Counted from the stretch's first letter, positions 1-9,084 are shown. The stretch: DNA of 64,000 nucleotides from Polaribacter cellanae (GCF_017569185.1 NZ_CP071869.1:1912001-1976000), one strand, 5' to 3'. Numbers and translations are program-made. The notes: generated by a model from the sequence alone, not told the origin.

Positions 1-31
1 CTCATACTTAAAAAAAGAAAAGTATAAAAAT

Positions 32-1000
32 ATGTCAAGAATTTTAACAGGCGTACAAAGCACAGGAACGCCACATTTAGGAAATCTATTAGGAGCTATT
101 TTACCTGCTATAGAAATGGCGAATAATCCAGCAAATGAAGCATACTTATTTATTGCAGACATGCATTCTTTAACGCAAATTAAAGATGGTAAAGAACTTA
201 GAGAAAATACATACAGCACAGCTGCAACTTGGCTGGCTTGTGGTTTAGATATTAATAAGACTGTTTTTTATAGACAAAGCGATATTCCACAAACTGCAGA
301 ATTAACTTGGTATTTAAGCTGTTATTTTCCTTTCCAACGTTTAACGTTGGCACATAGTTTTAAAGATAAATCCGACAGATTAGGAGATGTAAATGCTGGT
401 TTATTTACCTACCCAATGCTTATGGCCGCAGATATATTATTGTACGATGCAGAAATTGTTCCGGTTGGTAAAGATCAATTGCAACATTTAGAAATTACAA
501 GAGATGTTGCTGGAAGATTTAACAATATGGTTGGAGAAACATTGGTGTTACCACAAGCAAAAATTCAAGAACATACCAAATTGGTTCCAGGAATTGATGG
601 CGAAAAAATGAGCAAGTCTAGAAACAATACAATTAATATCTTTCTAACAGATAAAAAGTTAAGAAAACAAATAATGAGTATTAAAACCGATAGTTTGGCT
701 TTGGAAGACCCCAAAAACCCAGATACAGATACCATTTTTGCTATTTACAAATTATTAGCCTCAGAGACACAAATTGCAACAATGAGAGCCAATTATTTAG
801 GTGGAAATTATGGTTATGGACATGCAAAACAAGCCTTGTATGAATTAATCGTAGAAAAATTTAAAACGGTTCGTGAGAAATATCATCATTATATGGAAAA
901 TAAAAACGAAATTGACAACGCTTTAACTATTGGTGCAGAAAAAGCAAGAAAAACGGCGAATTCTGTGATAAAAAGAGTGCGAAGTAAAATTGGTTATTAA
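32..1000 (+). CDS. trpS: Tryptophanyl-tRNA synthetase
   Basis: Cytoplasmic class I aminoacyl-tRNA synthetase that charges tRNA-Trp. The HIGH-equivalent motif TGTPHLGN lies near residue 11 and KMSKS at residues 192-196; 322 aa is normal for bacterial TrpRS. The ATG start gives the standard N-terminus directly before the nucleotide-binding loop. The last ~90 codons (from about position 735) occur a second time at 10394-10659. The two copies differ at the extreme C-terminus (here TANSVIKRVRSKIGY, there TAKEVLQRVRGKIGY). The present 3' end may therefore have been supplied by whatever placed the following island. Function is certain; the origin of the C-terminus is inference. Confidence 0.97.
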   Translation: MSRILTGVQSTGTPHLGNLLGAILPAIEMANNPANEAYLFIADMHSLTQIKDGKELRENTYSTAATWLACGLDINKTVFYRQSDIPQTAELTWYLSCYFPFQRLTLAHSFKDKSDRLGDVNAGLFTYPMLMAADILLYDAEIVPVGKDQLQHLEITRDVAGRFNNMVGETLVLPQAKIQEHTKLVPGIDGEKMSKSRNNTINIFLTDKKLRKQIMSIKTDSLALEDPKNPDTDTIFAIYKLLASETQIATMRANYLGGNYGYGHAKQALYELIVEKFKTVREKYHHYMENKNEIDNALTIGAEKARKTANSVIKRVRSKIGY

Positions 1001-1028
1001 ACAAAGGGTTTAAATCCCTTGTTCTAAA

Positions 1029-1062
1029 AAAAGCTCTTTTCTATTAGTAGAAAAGAGCTTTT
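1029..1062. terminator. Intrinsic terminator after trpS
   Basis: Inverted repeat aaaagctcttttcta / tagaaaagagctttt with A-tract before and T-tract after, 28 nt past the trpS stop. A similar hairpin follows the second trpS 3' end at 10692-10723. It also lies beyond the stop of the convergent gene at 1103, so it may act in both directions. Confidence 0.85.
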
Positions 1063-1102
1063 CATTTTTATAATGACGTTTTAAAATAGTTTTATTTTAC
1101 AC

Positions 1103-4100
1103 TTATTGTATAATAAGTTGTTTAGACGTTGTGCCGTAACTGGAAGTAACTGTTACTGTGTAAACACCAGTAGTTAAATTAGTTAAAGGAGAAATATCAA
1201 CTAAGAAATTTTGGGTGTTGTTAATAAAAATTACTTCTTTACTATATACAGTAGCACCTGTAGCAACTTTTGTAAAGGCAATTTTACAATTTATATTTTC
1301 AATTGCTAGTGGGTTTGTGGTTTTAGTTCTTCTATCTAAAGATATGGTTACAAACCTTTCTTGTACTGGGTTAGGTGTTAAAGTAAAAGTTACAAAGGGT
1401 TGGGGTGCTGGAGTTGTTGGAGTTGTAGAGGTAGCTGTTTTATACACATTGGTATCTGTTGCACAACCACACTGGTTTATTGCTGTAACTTCTACTTCTA
1501 ATAAACCACTTTTACTAAATACTATTTTAGAACTTTCATTTAAAGAAACTTCTTGTATGGTTGGCAAATCATAGTTATAGGCACTTCCATCTGGTAATAC
1601 ATCTCCAGAAGAATCAGGAAGTGTTCTATAAAAATCTTCTTGAAAATAATAATCAATTAACGACACCAAACTTGCTACACTTTTGGAAGCTAAAGTAGGC
1701 AAACCACTATCTGTTAGTCGCAAGCAAGATGTATAAGGTACAAAGTCGCCAACCAAAGAGGCAGGGTCGTAATAGGTATGTGTACCTGGAGCGTCTTCTG
1801 GAATGTACTTTTTTTCTCGGGTATATTTCCAAGAGATAGTGTTTGCTAAGGTTTGGTCTATTGTAATTTTACTACCATTGGTTATAGATACATTTGGGTA
1901 GTCTGCAGGTTTTTTACCCGCTAAAATAGCATCTCTTAGAGAGGTGTCTTTAAAACTTATGGTGGGTTTGTTTAAAACCCTTACTTGTTTTGTTACTTTT
2001 TTGCCATTTGATAAGGTTGCAATTACAGTAGATGGTGTATTTGTAGTCTTTCTGCCAATAGGTTTTACAATTGCAGTATAATCTGTGGTGCTTACGATTT
2101 GCAAATCGGGGCTTACTGCCCAAGAAGTTGCTTTGGGTGATGCACATTCGTTTAAATAGAAAGTAACTTCATTTTTTTTATTTAAGCATAAAGTTTCTCT
2201 AAGTGATAAATATGGTGTGGTGGAGTTTGGAACGGGAAATTGTCTATTTCCATTAAACTCTTTTAAAATCCAATCTATTTTTGTTGCATTTAAAGTTATA
2301 TGTGGTTCGTTTTTATTGGGTGCAAAATAACTGTCAAATGGTGTTTCATTGGTACAAACCAAATTACGACGACTTAAATTCTCGTGCCATACTTTATTAG
2401 TGCCTTTATAAGCTAATGAACTTTTAGTTGGAATAAATGATGGACTTCCTTGATTGAGGTTAAGATATACAGAAGAATTTAGCGCGTTTAGTAACAATGG
2501 AACTAAAAATTTTACTGTTAGCTGAGTAGGTTTATCAGTAATTTTTAATAAATTGTTTGCCGCAATACCAGCATTAGAATTTGTAAGTGGAAGTTTAATA
2601 CCTAAAAACTTTTCAAATTGATTTTTCATGTCAAAAGTACCACCTGGAGAATTATCTAAACTTCCATTTTCCGAATTGTCTACTAAATATACAGATTTTG
2701 TGCTTTTAAAGAACAAGAATCTTTTATATCGCTCAAATATTTTATGCCTACCACCGTCATGGGTTGCAAATGTTTTAATGTTGTACTTTCCAACACTTCC
2801 TAAAATTGTTTGTACTACTTGTATATTATAGTCTAACATTTCCCCTTCTGGAGTGCCTTGTCTTGCACCATTTATACTACCATTAATTAAAGCCAAATTT
2901 CTATTGGTATTATTAGGAAAACCTAAATTATTTAAAAGATTTTTAAATGTATTTCTAAAAGAATAATTGCCAGGATACTTTTTTAATTCAGGTGCTATCC
3001 ATTTATATATTAAACTGTTAACGCCATATTTTTTTGCCAATTCTGCTAAAGTAATTGGTGGTGGATTTTGTATTAACAACATTTGTCTTGCTGCAGGACT
3101 TTTTAGTAACGATACTTGTTCTTGCTCCATAAAGGTGAAAAAGTATTGTAAACCAATAGGTATATTTGCACCTAAATGTGGGCTATCGAAACTTACCCAA
3201 ATATCTGCATTGTGGTTTTGGTTGGCTTGCTCCATTTGGGTTAAAGCAACTCTACTTATTAAACCACCCATACTTGGACCAATAATTTTTAGTTTTTCTG
3301 TACTACCATTATTTACTAACTTTCCATTAAGTTCTGCAATTAAAGCTTTTAATACATTGGCATTACGCTCTATATAATCTGCGCCACCATCTCTGTATAT
3401 ATCTACATTTATATCTCTATTACCTCCGTACAAACTTGCAATGGTTTTAGTTTCTGTTCTAATTTTATATTTCGGAAAATTTAAAATAACCACATCAAAA
3501 CCAGCTGCAGCAAACTTCTGCATATTTGGTTCTTTTCCTTCATTATTTATTAAGTATCTTATTGAACCAGAACCTCCATCGATATCTCTTGTATCACCTG
3601 GGTCAAATCCATCTAAAATAATTAGTGGTTTTTGTAGGGTTCTTCTTTGTACTTTTTTAGCATCATTACCAAAAAAGATTTCATATTCACCTTCGCCATA
3701 GCAATTTCCTCCACAATCCGTAGCTTCGTCATAGCCTTTAAAGGGTTCTGTTGCTACTATTCTTTTCACTGCATTCGTTTTGTGTAAAGAAGTTGTAACT
3801 TCTACATGTATAGTAGCTTTACTTATTAGTTGTTTGCCATTAGTATATGTTGCTTTAAATGTTAATGTTTTAAGGCCAGAACTAGCAAACGAAAATGTAA
3901 AATTTGCATTTGTAAGTGTACCGTTTTGTACAATAGGTATCGTTTTGTTGTTGTAAGTAACTTGTACAGTATGTAGTGGCAACGCAGCTTGGTTTAATAC
4001 TAAAATATCTGTTTTAAAAGTAACAGGAGTATTGGCTTGTGTTTTTATACTTTCTGTAATTACTGGACTTGCTAAAAACACCTGCTTATTTTCATACGGT

Positions 4101-4591
4101 GAGACACTTGTTGCACGGTTTCTGGCAACCAGTTGCGCAACAGTAATTTTGTCGGTTTCAAAGCCTTGCAAAGTAGCGTTGGTAAATTGGGTAAAGTCCA
4201 TATTTATAATACCTACAGAAATTATATTTTGTTTTTGATAGTGTGTAGCTATTGCCTGTAAGTCGTGTAGAGACAAATGTTTTTCAGTAGGGGTTAAACG
4301 AGCATCGTATAGCTCTTGCCAAGCATGTTTAAAGTGCTGTGGGTTTGTTTCAATGATATTGCCTGCCTCACGTAAGTTTGCCAACCCTAATATTCTATCA
4401 TATAAAATACTGTTTTTATAAAGAGCTTTATCTACTGCCAGCAAGGGGGCTAAAGTTAGCGTACTCTCCTGTGTGTATGTAAAAGCGTTGTTTTCTAAAA
4501 CTGGTGTATTAATAGGTTTACTTTCTTTTGATTTTTGGGCAATACCATATAAAGGGATTAATAGGAGTAAAAAAAGTGTAATTTTTTTCAT
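1103..4591 (-). CDS. T9SS-exported alpha/beta-hydrolase (lipase/PGAP1-like) with C-terminal sorting domain
   Basis: Exported protein of 1162 aa. A Sec signal peptide (about residues 1-18, cleavage near IAQ) opens the protein. Around residue 325 there is a PGAP1/lipase-like start (LIILDGFDPGD), and the nucleophile elbow GPSMGG puts the likely catalytic Ser at residue 440. Family knowledge suggests esterase or acyl hydrolase activity on an extracellular lipid or ester; the substrate is unknown. A proline/threonine-rich linker leads to a final ~85 residues of T9SS type A sorting domain (PNPVQE start, KQLIIQ end), predicting outer-membrane secretion or surface attachment. It is the last gene of the minus-strand island and lies 78 bp downstream of the lipoprotein array. 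The ATG start directly precedes the signal peptide. Confidence 0.85.
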   Translation of the reverse strand: MKKITLFLLLLIPLYGIAQKSKESKPINTPVLENNAFTYTQESTLTLAPLLAVDKALYKNSILYDRILGLANLREAGNIIETNPQHFKHAWQELYDARLTPTEKHLSLHDLQAIATHYQKQNIISVGIINMDFTQFTNATLQGFETDKITVAQLVARNRATSVSPYENKQVFLASPVITESIKTQANTPVTFKTDILVLNQAALPLHTVQVTYNNKTIPIVQNGTLTNANFTFSFASSGLKTLTFKATYTNGKQLISKATIHVEVTTSLHKTNAVKRIVATEPFKGYDEATDCGGNCYGEGEYEIFFGNDAKKVQRRTLQKPLIILDGFDPGDTRDIDGGSGSIRYLINNEGKEPNMQKFAAAGFDVVILNFPKYKIRTETKTIASLYGGNRDINVDIYRDGGADYIERNANVLKALIAELNGKLVNNGSTEKLKIIGPSMGGLISRVALTQMEQANQNHNADIWVSFDSPHLGANIPIGLQYFFTFMEQEQVSLLKSPAARQMLLIQNPPPITLAELAKKYGVNSLIYKWIAPELKKYPGNYSFRNTFKNLLNNLGFPNNTNRNLALINGSINGARQGTPEGEMLDYNIQVVQTILGSVGKYNIKTFATHDGGRHKIFERYKRFLFFKSTKSVYLVDNSENGSLDNSPGGTFDMKNQFEKFLGIKLPLTNSNAGIAANNLLKITDKPTQLTVKFLVPLLLNALNSSVYLNLNQGSPSFIPTKSSLAYKGTNKVWHENLSRRNLVCTNETPFDSYFAPNKNEPHITLNATKIDWILKEFNGNRQFPVPNSTTPYLSLRETLCLNKKNEVTFYLNECASPKATSWAVSPDLQIVSTTDYTAIVKPIGRKTTNTPSTVIATLSNGKKVTKQVRVLNKPTISFKDTSLRDAILAGKKPADYPNVSITNGSKITIDQTLANTISWKYTREKKYIPEDAPGTHTYYDPASLVGDFVPYTSCLRLTDSGLPTLASKSVASLVSLIDYYFQEDFYRTLPDSSGDVLPDGSAYNYDLPTIQEVSLNESSKIVFSKSGLLEVEVTAINQCGCATDTNVYKTATSTTPTTPAPQPFVTFTLTPNPVQERFVTISLDRRTKTTNPLAIENINCKIAFTKVATGATVYSKEVIFINNTQNFLVDISPLTNLTTGVYTVTVTSSYGTTSKQLIIQ

Positions 4592-4645
4592 AATTTTGAA
4601 ATGTTAAGTATTAATAAATTTGTGTTTTTTGTATTTAATATATTT

Positions 4646-4667
4646 AGCAGTAGTTAGCGCTACTGCT
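4646..4667. terminator. 3' hairpin of lipoprotein A1
   Basis: Perfect 8-bp stem agcagtag/ctactgct with loop ttagcg, 3 nt past the stop of the gene at 4670. The T-run lies on the plus strand, that is before the hairpin in the minus-strand transcript, so this is not a canonical terminator for its own gene. It may stabilise the 3' end or terminate in both directions. Confidence 0.5.
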
Positions 4668-4669
4668 TT

Positions 4670-5206
4670 TTAATTTGTTCTACTATCTAAAGAGAGATTA
4701 AATTTACCTTCAGTAACTTTTAGTTCGTCTCCATTATCATTGTATAAAGTACAATCAAAAGTACCGATAGCTCTGTTTTCTGAAATTTCTGTTAAAGTTA
4801 CAGTACCATTATTTTGATTGTCTTTAGTATTATAAATTATTCTATCATTTTTGATAATCATACCTGAATGTGTAAAATCAGATGTATTATTAAGTTTTTG
4901 TGATATGAGATTTACTCCAATTTTAGGGTTTACTATATATAATTCTGTTCTATACTCACCTAAACTACTTAAGTTGAAATAGTATGAAATATTTGGATTA
5001 TTTAAATTTGTATATGACCAAGAAAAAGGTCTAATATCTCCACCATTAATACCAGTACCTGCAGATGGGGTGTAGAGTTTACCATTAATATAACAGGAAA
5101 AAGAATCGTTTCCTGTAGACTCGTTTGTGTTTAAGTTGCTGCCTTCACAATTAAATAATGTTACTGCAAAAAGAAATAGTGTTGTTTTTAAAAAGAATTG
5201 TTTCAT
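4670..5206 (-). CDS. Small lipoprotein, subfamily A (copy A1)
   Basis: Lipoprotein with signal peptide and lipobox (TLFNC, Cys about residue 20), then an N/S/T-rich spacer, a conserved head (NDSFSC-NGKLYTPSAGTG) and a conserved tail (CTLYNDNGDELKVTEGKFNL). The middle is more variable. It resembles the flavobacterial lipoprotein families named DUF6252 or similar (recalled, not searched); no function is known. The ATG at 5206 is preferred over an upstream in-frame TTG, because it gives MKQFF and matches paralogs that start with ATG. It is one of four A copies in the island, with its own long upstream region. Confidence 0.85.
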   Translation of the reverse strand: MKQFFLKTTLFLFAVTLFNCEGSNLNTNESTGNDSFSCYINGKLYTPSAGTGINGGDIRPFSWSYTNLNNPNISYYFNLSSLGEYRTELYIVNPKIGVNLISQKLNNTSDFTHSGMIIKNDRIIYNTKDNQNNGTVTLTEISENRAIGTFDCTLYNDNGDELKVTEGKFNLSLDSRTN

Positions 5207-5527
5207 AATCAAATAGGGTTTTAGGTTTGTATTGTAAAATTATGTTATTTGAAAATTTTAAGAGTCCAGAATTCCTCGATTTGGGAAATTCTGGACTCAT
5301 TTGCAAAATTTTGGACTCATTTATTTTTTAAATAATTGATTTTTAATTATTTATAAATTTCATGTTTTTTGTTAAATTTTAGTACTTTCAAAATTCTGGA
5401 CTCTTTTTGGGATGAAAAGGAAGGTTTATGGTATAATTTTTTAATAATTTTGATTGTTTTAATATTAATATTCGAGTATTTGTATTTTAGCATTTAGCAT
5501 TTAGCAGTAGTTAGCGCTACTGCTTTT
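5207..5527 (-). promoter_or_regulatory. Upstream region of lipoprotein A1 with GAGTCC boxes
   Basis: Non-coding gap of about 320 bp. It contains the box aattYtggactc at 5287-5298, 5307-5318 (start-to-start 20 bp) and 5392-5403, and an inverted copy gagtccagaatt at 5262-5273, which with 5287-5298 forms a 12-bp hairpin. The whole stretch is almost identical to 7561-7874. On the coding (minus) strand the boxes read GAGTCCARAATT. Promoter or operator function is inferred from conservation; I could not identify a convincing -7/-33 pair. Confidence 0.5.
5503..5524. terminator. 3' hairpin of lipoprotein A2
   Basis: Same agcagtag/ctactgct stem and ttagcg loop as after A1, placed immediately 3' of the A2 stop. 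Confidence 0.5.
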
Positions 5528-6064
5528 TTAATTTGTTCGACTATCTAAAGACAGGTTAAATTTCCCCTCTGTTACCTTCAATTCATCCCCTTTATCATTA
5601 TATAACGTGCATTCAAAAGTCCCAATCGCTCTGTTTTCCGAAATTTCTGTAAAAGTTATGGTACCATTATTTTGATTATCTTTAGTATTGTAAAAGATTC
5701 TATCATTTTGGATAATCATACCCGAATGTGAAAAATCAATGGTACTACTTAATTCTTCAGTAATAATATTTTGTCCTATTTCAGGCAAAACTTTAACTAA
5801 AGCTATATTGTATTCACCAGTAGTTCTTATTTTAAAATAATAAGGAATATTTGGGTTATTTAGATTGGAATATGACCAATTAAAAGGTTTAATATCGCCA
5901 CCACTAATGCCAGTTCCAGCAGAAGGTGTATAAAGTTTTCCATTTACGAAGCAAGAAAAGGAGTCGTTTCCTGTTGATTCGTTTGTGTTTAGATTGTTGC
6001 CTTCGCAATTAAATAGTGTTAGTGCAAAAAGAAATAGTACTGTTTTTAAAAATAATTGTTTCAT
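5528..6064 (-). CDS. Small lipoprotein, subfamily A (copy A2)
   Basis: 178-aa lipoprotein with lipobox TLFNC and the same conserved head and tail as A1. Differences concentrate in the middle (about residues 75-115), so ends are conserved and the core diversifies. The ATG start is direct. It stands alone between two ~300-bp intergenic regions and is probably transcribed by itself. Expected location is the outer membrane or periplasmic face; function is unknown. Confidence 0.85.
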   Translation of the reverse strand: MKQLFLKTVLFLFALTLFNCEGNNLNTNESTGNDSFSCFVNGKLYTPSAGTGISGGDIKPFNWSYSNLNNPNIPYYFKIRTTGEYNIALVKVLPEIGQNIITEELSSTIDFSHSGMIIQNDRIFYNTKDNQNNGTITFTEISENRAIGTFECTLYNDKGDELKVTEGKFNLSLDSRTN

Positions 6065-6366
6065 AATGATAGTATTTTATGTTTGTACTGTAAAATTATG
6101 TGATTTGAAAATTTTAGGAGTCCTAAATTCCACGATTTTGGAAAATTTCGGACTAATTTAATTTTAAATTATTGATTGTTATGTGTTTAAAAATTAATGT
6201 TTTTTAGTGGTTTTAAAAATTCTGGACTCATTTTTGGAATTTTGGACAAGTTTTTGGATGAAATGGAAACTTTATAATGTAATTTTTTTCATAATTTTGA
6301 TTGTTTTAATATTAATATTCGAGTATTTGTATTTTAGCATTTAGCAGTAGTTAGCGCTACTGCTTT
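6065..6366 (-). promoter_or_regulatory. Upstream region of lipoprotein A2 with GAGTCC boxes
   Basis: About 300 bp without a gene. It has boxes at 6218-6229 (aattctggactc) and 6238-6249 (aattttggacaa), again 20 bp apart, plus a degenerate hairpin near 6111-6157. It is a diverged relative of the region 9085-9412. The A3 3' hairpin sits at its right end. Confidence 0.45.
6343..6364. terminator. 3' hairpin of lipoprotein A3
   Basis: agcagtag/ctactgct stem with loop ttagcg directly after the A3 stop; same orientation of the T-run as after A1. Confidence 0.5.
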
Positions 6367-6891
6367 TTAATTTTTTTTACTGTCAAGAGATAAATTAAAC
6401 TTACCTTCTGTTATTTTTAATTCATCCCCTTTATCATTGTATAAAGTACATTCAAAAGTTCCTACAGCTTTTATTTCTGATAATTCAGTAAAAGTTACAG
6501 TACCGTTATTATGATTGTTTCGAGTATTATAAAAAATAAGTTCGTTATGAACTACCATTCCTGTATGATAATAATCTAGTTCATCAGTTAATTTTTCATT
6601 TAGAAAATTTTCACCTTTTTTTGGGTTTATTAAGTTTATAAATAGTGTATATTCTCCTCCACTATTTATAGTAATGTAAGGATCATTAGCACTACCAAAT
6701 GCCCATGCAAACGGTCTAATATCACCACCACCAATGCCTGTTCCAGCAGATGGGATGTAGAGTTTTCCATTTACGAGGCAAGAAAAGGAGTCGTTTCCTG
6801 TAGATTCGTTTGTGTTTAGGTTATTACCTTCACAATTAAAAAGAGTTAAAGTAAAAAGAAATAGCACTATTTTAAAAAATAAATGTTTCAT
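6367..6891 (-). CDS. Small lipoprotein, subfamily A (copy A3)
   Basis: 174-aa lipoprotein with signal peptide, lipobox TLFNC and the A-type head and tail (ends FNLSLDSKKN). Its first ~60 codons and last ~35 codons are nearly identical to A4 at 7875, while the middle is distinct and 4 residues shorter. It follows the frameshifted B copy with a 94-bp gap, forming a B-A pair that mirrors the B2-A4 pair. Function unknown. Confidence 0.85.
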   Translation of the reverse strand: MKHLFFKIVLFLFTLTLFNCEGNNLNTNESTGNDSFSCLVNGKLYIPSAGTGIGGGDIRPFAWAFGSANDPYITINSGGEYTLFINLINPKKGENFLNEKLTDELDYYHTGMVVHNELIFYNTRNNHNNGTVTFTELSEIKAVGTFECTLYNDKGDELKITEGKFNLSLDSKKN

Positions 6892-6945
6892 ATTAAAAGG
6901 GTTTTAGAGTTAATAAATTTTGTGTTTGTTATGTTTAACTTTTAG

Positions 6946-6966
6946 GCGGTTGTTGGTAACAACTGC
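6946..6966. terminator. 3' hairpin of broken lipoprotein B1
   Basis: Stem gcggttgtt/aacaactgc (one G-U type mismatch) with loop ggt, between the B1 remnant and A3. The stem sequence differs from A-type hairpins but keeps the same fold and position. Confidence 0.45.
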
Positions 6967-6985
6967 TTTTATTATATAAATCTCT

Positions 6986-7560
6986 TTAAGGTATTGTACA
7001 AATCAAATCAAATTGACCATTTTTTATTTCAATAATATCATTTTCGTCCATTTCATTTTTTAGTTTAGCAGAAAAATTTCCTGCACAGATCTGTTCTATA
7101 AAATCAACTTTTTCAAAATTTATAGTACCCGAATTTTCAAAAGAAATATATTTTCTATCATTTAAATAACAAAATATATGAGGAAAATTAGGTTTATTTA
7201 AAGATGATGGGACTCCTGGACTCAAATGAAAAATATATTCTTTCTGTTTAGGTCTTTCTTCTGGAATATATATGTATATATATTAGCATTAACAAAATTA
7301 GATGCAGCAATTGCATAATAATTTGTATTATTTAGTCCAACACCTGAAGTAATTCGAATAGCTTCTGTATTTCTTCCTCCTGGAGCAACAAACTCTTTGC
7401 TATCTTTAGGTATAAATACCCTACCATCTACAATAGCACCAAAGGTATTTGCACCTGTTTGTGTAATGGGTGGTAATTGGTCTTCGGGGTCGTTGTTTTC
7501 GCAATTACTTAAAGTAAGTGCAAAAAGAAATAGTGTTGTTTTTAAAAAGAATTGTTTCAT
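6986..7560 (-). pseudogene. Lipoprotein subfamily B (copy B1), frameshifted in an (AT)n tract
   Basis: Compared with intact B2 (8506-9084) this copy is 4 nt shorter in the AT tract (17 nt at 7266-7282 against 21 nt at 8786-8806). The frame is lost after residue ~95. The 5' part (lipobox SNCENND, then PPITQTGANTFG) runs into a stop after about 20 foreign residues. The 3' part remains open in another frame and still encodes the B tail (IEIKNGQFDL). Apart from this shift the two copies are almost identical. It could be a recent pseudogene or the OFF state of a phase-variable gene; the sequence alone cannot decide. Confidence 0.8.
7266..7282. repeat. AT microsatellite in lipoprotein B1 (out of frame)
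   Basis: Seventeen alternating A/T bases interrupted by one G. The homologous tract in B2 has 21. The difference of two dinucleotide units accounts for the B1 frameshift. Confidence 0.9.
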
Positions 7561-7874
7561 AATCAAATAGGGTTTTAGGTTTGTATTGTAAAATTATGTT
7601 ATTTGAAAATTTTAAGAGTCCAGAATTCCTCGATTTGGGAAATTCTGGACTCATTTGCAAAATTTTGGACTCATTTATTTTTTAAATAATTGATTTTTAA
7701 TTATTTATAAATTTCATGTTTTTTGTTAAATTTTAGTACTTTCAAAATTCTGGACTCTTTTTGGGATGAAAAGGAAGGTTTATGGTATAATTTTTTAATA
7801 ATTTTGATTGTTTTAATATTAATATTCGAGTATTTGTATTTTTAGCATTTAGCAGTAGTTAGCGCTACTGCTTT
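7561..7874 (-). promoter_or_regulatory. Upstream region of lipoprotein B1 with GAGTCC boxes
   Basis: About 310 bp, a near-exact repeat of 5207-5527. Boxes are at 7641-7652, 7661-7672 (20 bp apart) and 7746-7757, with the inverted copy at 7616-7627. The A4 3' hairpin lies at its right end (7851-7872). Near-identity over the whole length points to recent duplication. Confidence 0.5.
7851..7872. terminator. 3' hairpin of lipoprotein A4
   Basis: agcagtag/ctactgct stem with ttagcg loop, just after the A4 stop. Confidence 0.5.
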
Positions 7875-8411
7875 TTAATTTTTTTTACTGTCAAGAGATA
7901 AATTAAACTTACCTTCTGTTATTTTTAATTCATCCCCTTTATCATTGTATAAAGTACATTCAAAAGTTCCTACTGCTTTTGTTTCTGATAATTCAGTAAA
8001 AACTATAGTACCATTGTTTTGATTGTTTTTGGTATTATAAAAAATAAGACTATTTAAAATTATCATCCCTGAATGTGTAAAGTCTACAGTATCATCTAAT
8101 TTTTGATTTAAATTATTTATTCCTATGTTAGGCTCAATAGATACGAGGGACAAAGTATATTCCCCCCCACTTGTTATTTTAAAAAACATTGGGATATTAG
8201 AATTACCTAAATTTGAATATGCCCAAGCAAAAGGCCTAATATCACCACCACCAATGCCTGTTCCAGCAGAAGGTGTATAAAGTTTTCCATTTACAAGGCA
8301 AGAAAAGGAGTCGTTTCCTGTAGATTCGTTTGTGTTTAGGTTATTACCTTCACAATTAAAAAGAGTTAAAGTAAAAAGAAATAGCACTATTTTAAAAAAT
8401 AAATGTTTCAT
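7875..8411 (-). CDS. Small lipoprotein, subfamily A (copy A4)
   Basis: 178-aa lipoprotein with signal peptide, lipobox TLFNC, A-type head and tail. It is near-identical to A3 at both ends but carries an A1/A2-like middle (DFTHSGMII), so the array looks mosaic. It follows B2 by 94 bp, probably as a two-gene operon B2-A4. Function unknown; probably an envelope lipoprotein. Confidence 0.85.
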   Translation of the reverse strand: MKHLFFKIVLFLFTLTLFNCEGNNLNTNESTGNDSFSCLVNGKLYTPSAGTGIGGGDIRPFAWAYSNLGNSNIPMFFKITSGGEYTLSLVSIEPNIGINNLNQKLDDTVDFTHSGMIILNSLIFYNTKNNQNNGTIVFTELSETKAVGTFECTLYNDKGDELKITEGKFNLSLDSKKN

Positions 8412-8465
8412 ATTAAAAGGGTTTTAGAGTTAATAAATTTTGTGTTTGTTATGTTTAACTTTTAG

Positions 8466-8486
8466 GCGGTTGTTGGTAACAACTGC
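8466..8486. terminator. 3' hairpin of lipoprotein B2
   Basis: Stem gcggttgtt/aacaactgc, loop ggt, identical to the one after B1, between B2 and A4. Confidence 0.45.
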
Positions 8487-8505
8487 TTTTATTATATAAA
8501 TCTCT

Positions 8506-9084
8506 TTAAGGTATTGTACAAATCAAATCAAATTGACCATTTTTTATTTCAATAGTATCATTTTCGTCCATTTCATTTTTTAGTTTAGCAGAAAAATTTC
8601 CTGCACAGATCTGTTCTATAAAGTCAACTTTTTCAAAATTTATAGTACCTGAATTTTCAAAAGAAATATATTTTCTATCATTTAAATAACAAAATATATG
8701 AGGAAAATTAGGTTTATTTAAAGATGATGGGACTCCTGGACTCAAATGAAAAATATATTCTTTCTGTCTAGGTCTTTCTTCTGGAATATATATATATATG
8801 TATATATTAGAATTAACAAAATTAGATGCAGCAATTGCATAATAATTTGTATTATTTAGTCCAACACCTGAAGTAATTCGAATAGCTTCTGTATTTCTTC
8901 CTCCTGGAGCAACAAACCCTTTGCTATCTTTAGGTATAAAGACTCTACCATCTACAATAGCACCAAAGGTATTTGCTCCAGTTTGTGTAATGGGTGGTAA
9001 TTGGTCTTCGGGGTCGTTTTTTTCGCAATTGCTTAAAGTAAGTGCAAAAAGAAATAGTATTGTTTTTAAAAATAAATATTTCAT
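8506..9084 (-). CDS. Small lipoprotein, subfamily B (copy B2, intact)
   Basis: Intact member of the B subfamily with lipobox (LTLSNC), then a conserved head (DQLPPITQTGANTFGAIVDG), a central variable part and a conserved tail (NDTIEIKNGQFDL). An IYIYIYI run in mid-protein is encoded by a 21-nt AT tract (8786-8806). The ATG at 9084 (MKYLF) is chosen over the upstream in-frame TTG. The head resembles flavobacterial DUF6252-type lipoproteins (from memory). It is the likely first gene of a B2-A4 operon, with a ~330-bp boxed region upstream. Confidence 0.85.
   Translation of the reverse strand: MKYLFLKTILFLFALTLSNCEKNDPEDQLPPITQTGANTFGAIVDGRVFIPKDSKGFVAPGGRNTEAIRITSGVGLNNTNYYAIAASNFVNSNIYIYIYIPEERPRQKEYIFHLSPGVPSSLNKPNFPHIFCYLNDRKYISFENSGTINFEKVDFIEQICAGNFSAKLKNEMDENDTIEIKNGQFDLICTIP
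8786..8806. repeat. AT microsatellite in lipoprotein B2 (in frame)
   Basis: Twenty-one alternating A/T bases with one G, encoding an Ile-Tyr run. Loss or gain of one or two dinucleotide units would truncate the protein. Confidence 0.9.

Noticed and set aside
1215-1574. Plus-strand frame of 119 codons inside the T9SS hydrolase gene
   Set aside because: Antisense shadow of the Thr/Val-rich linker and sorting domain; the minus-strand gene is clearly real.
5204-5212. TTG starts two codons upstream for A1, B1, B2 and B3 lipoproteins
   Set aside because: The ATG two codons later gives the same signal peptide start as A2-A4, which begin with ATG; the TTG extension adds only two residues with no support.
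5262-5403. Invertible promoter between inverted GAGTCC boxes
   Set aside because: Inverted copies could bound a ~130-bp segment, but all five homologous regions are in the same orientation and no invertase gene is nearby.
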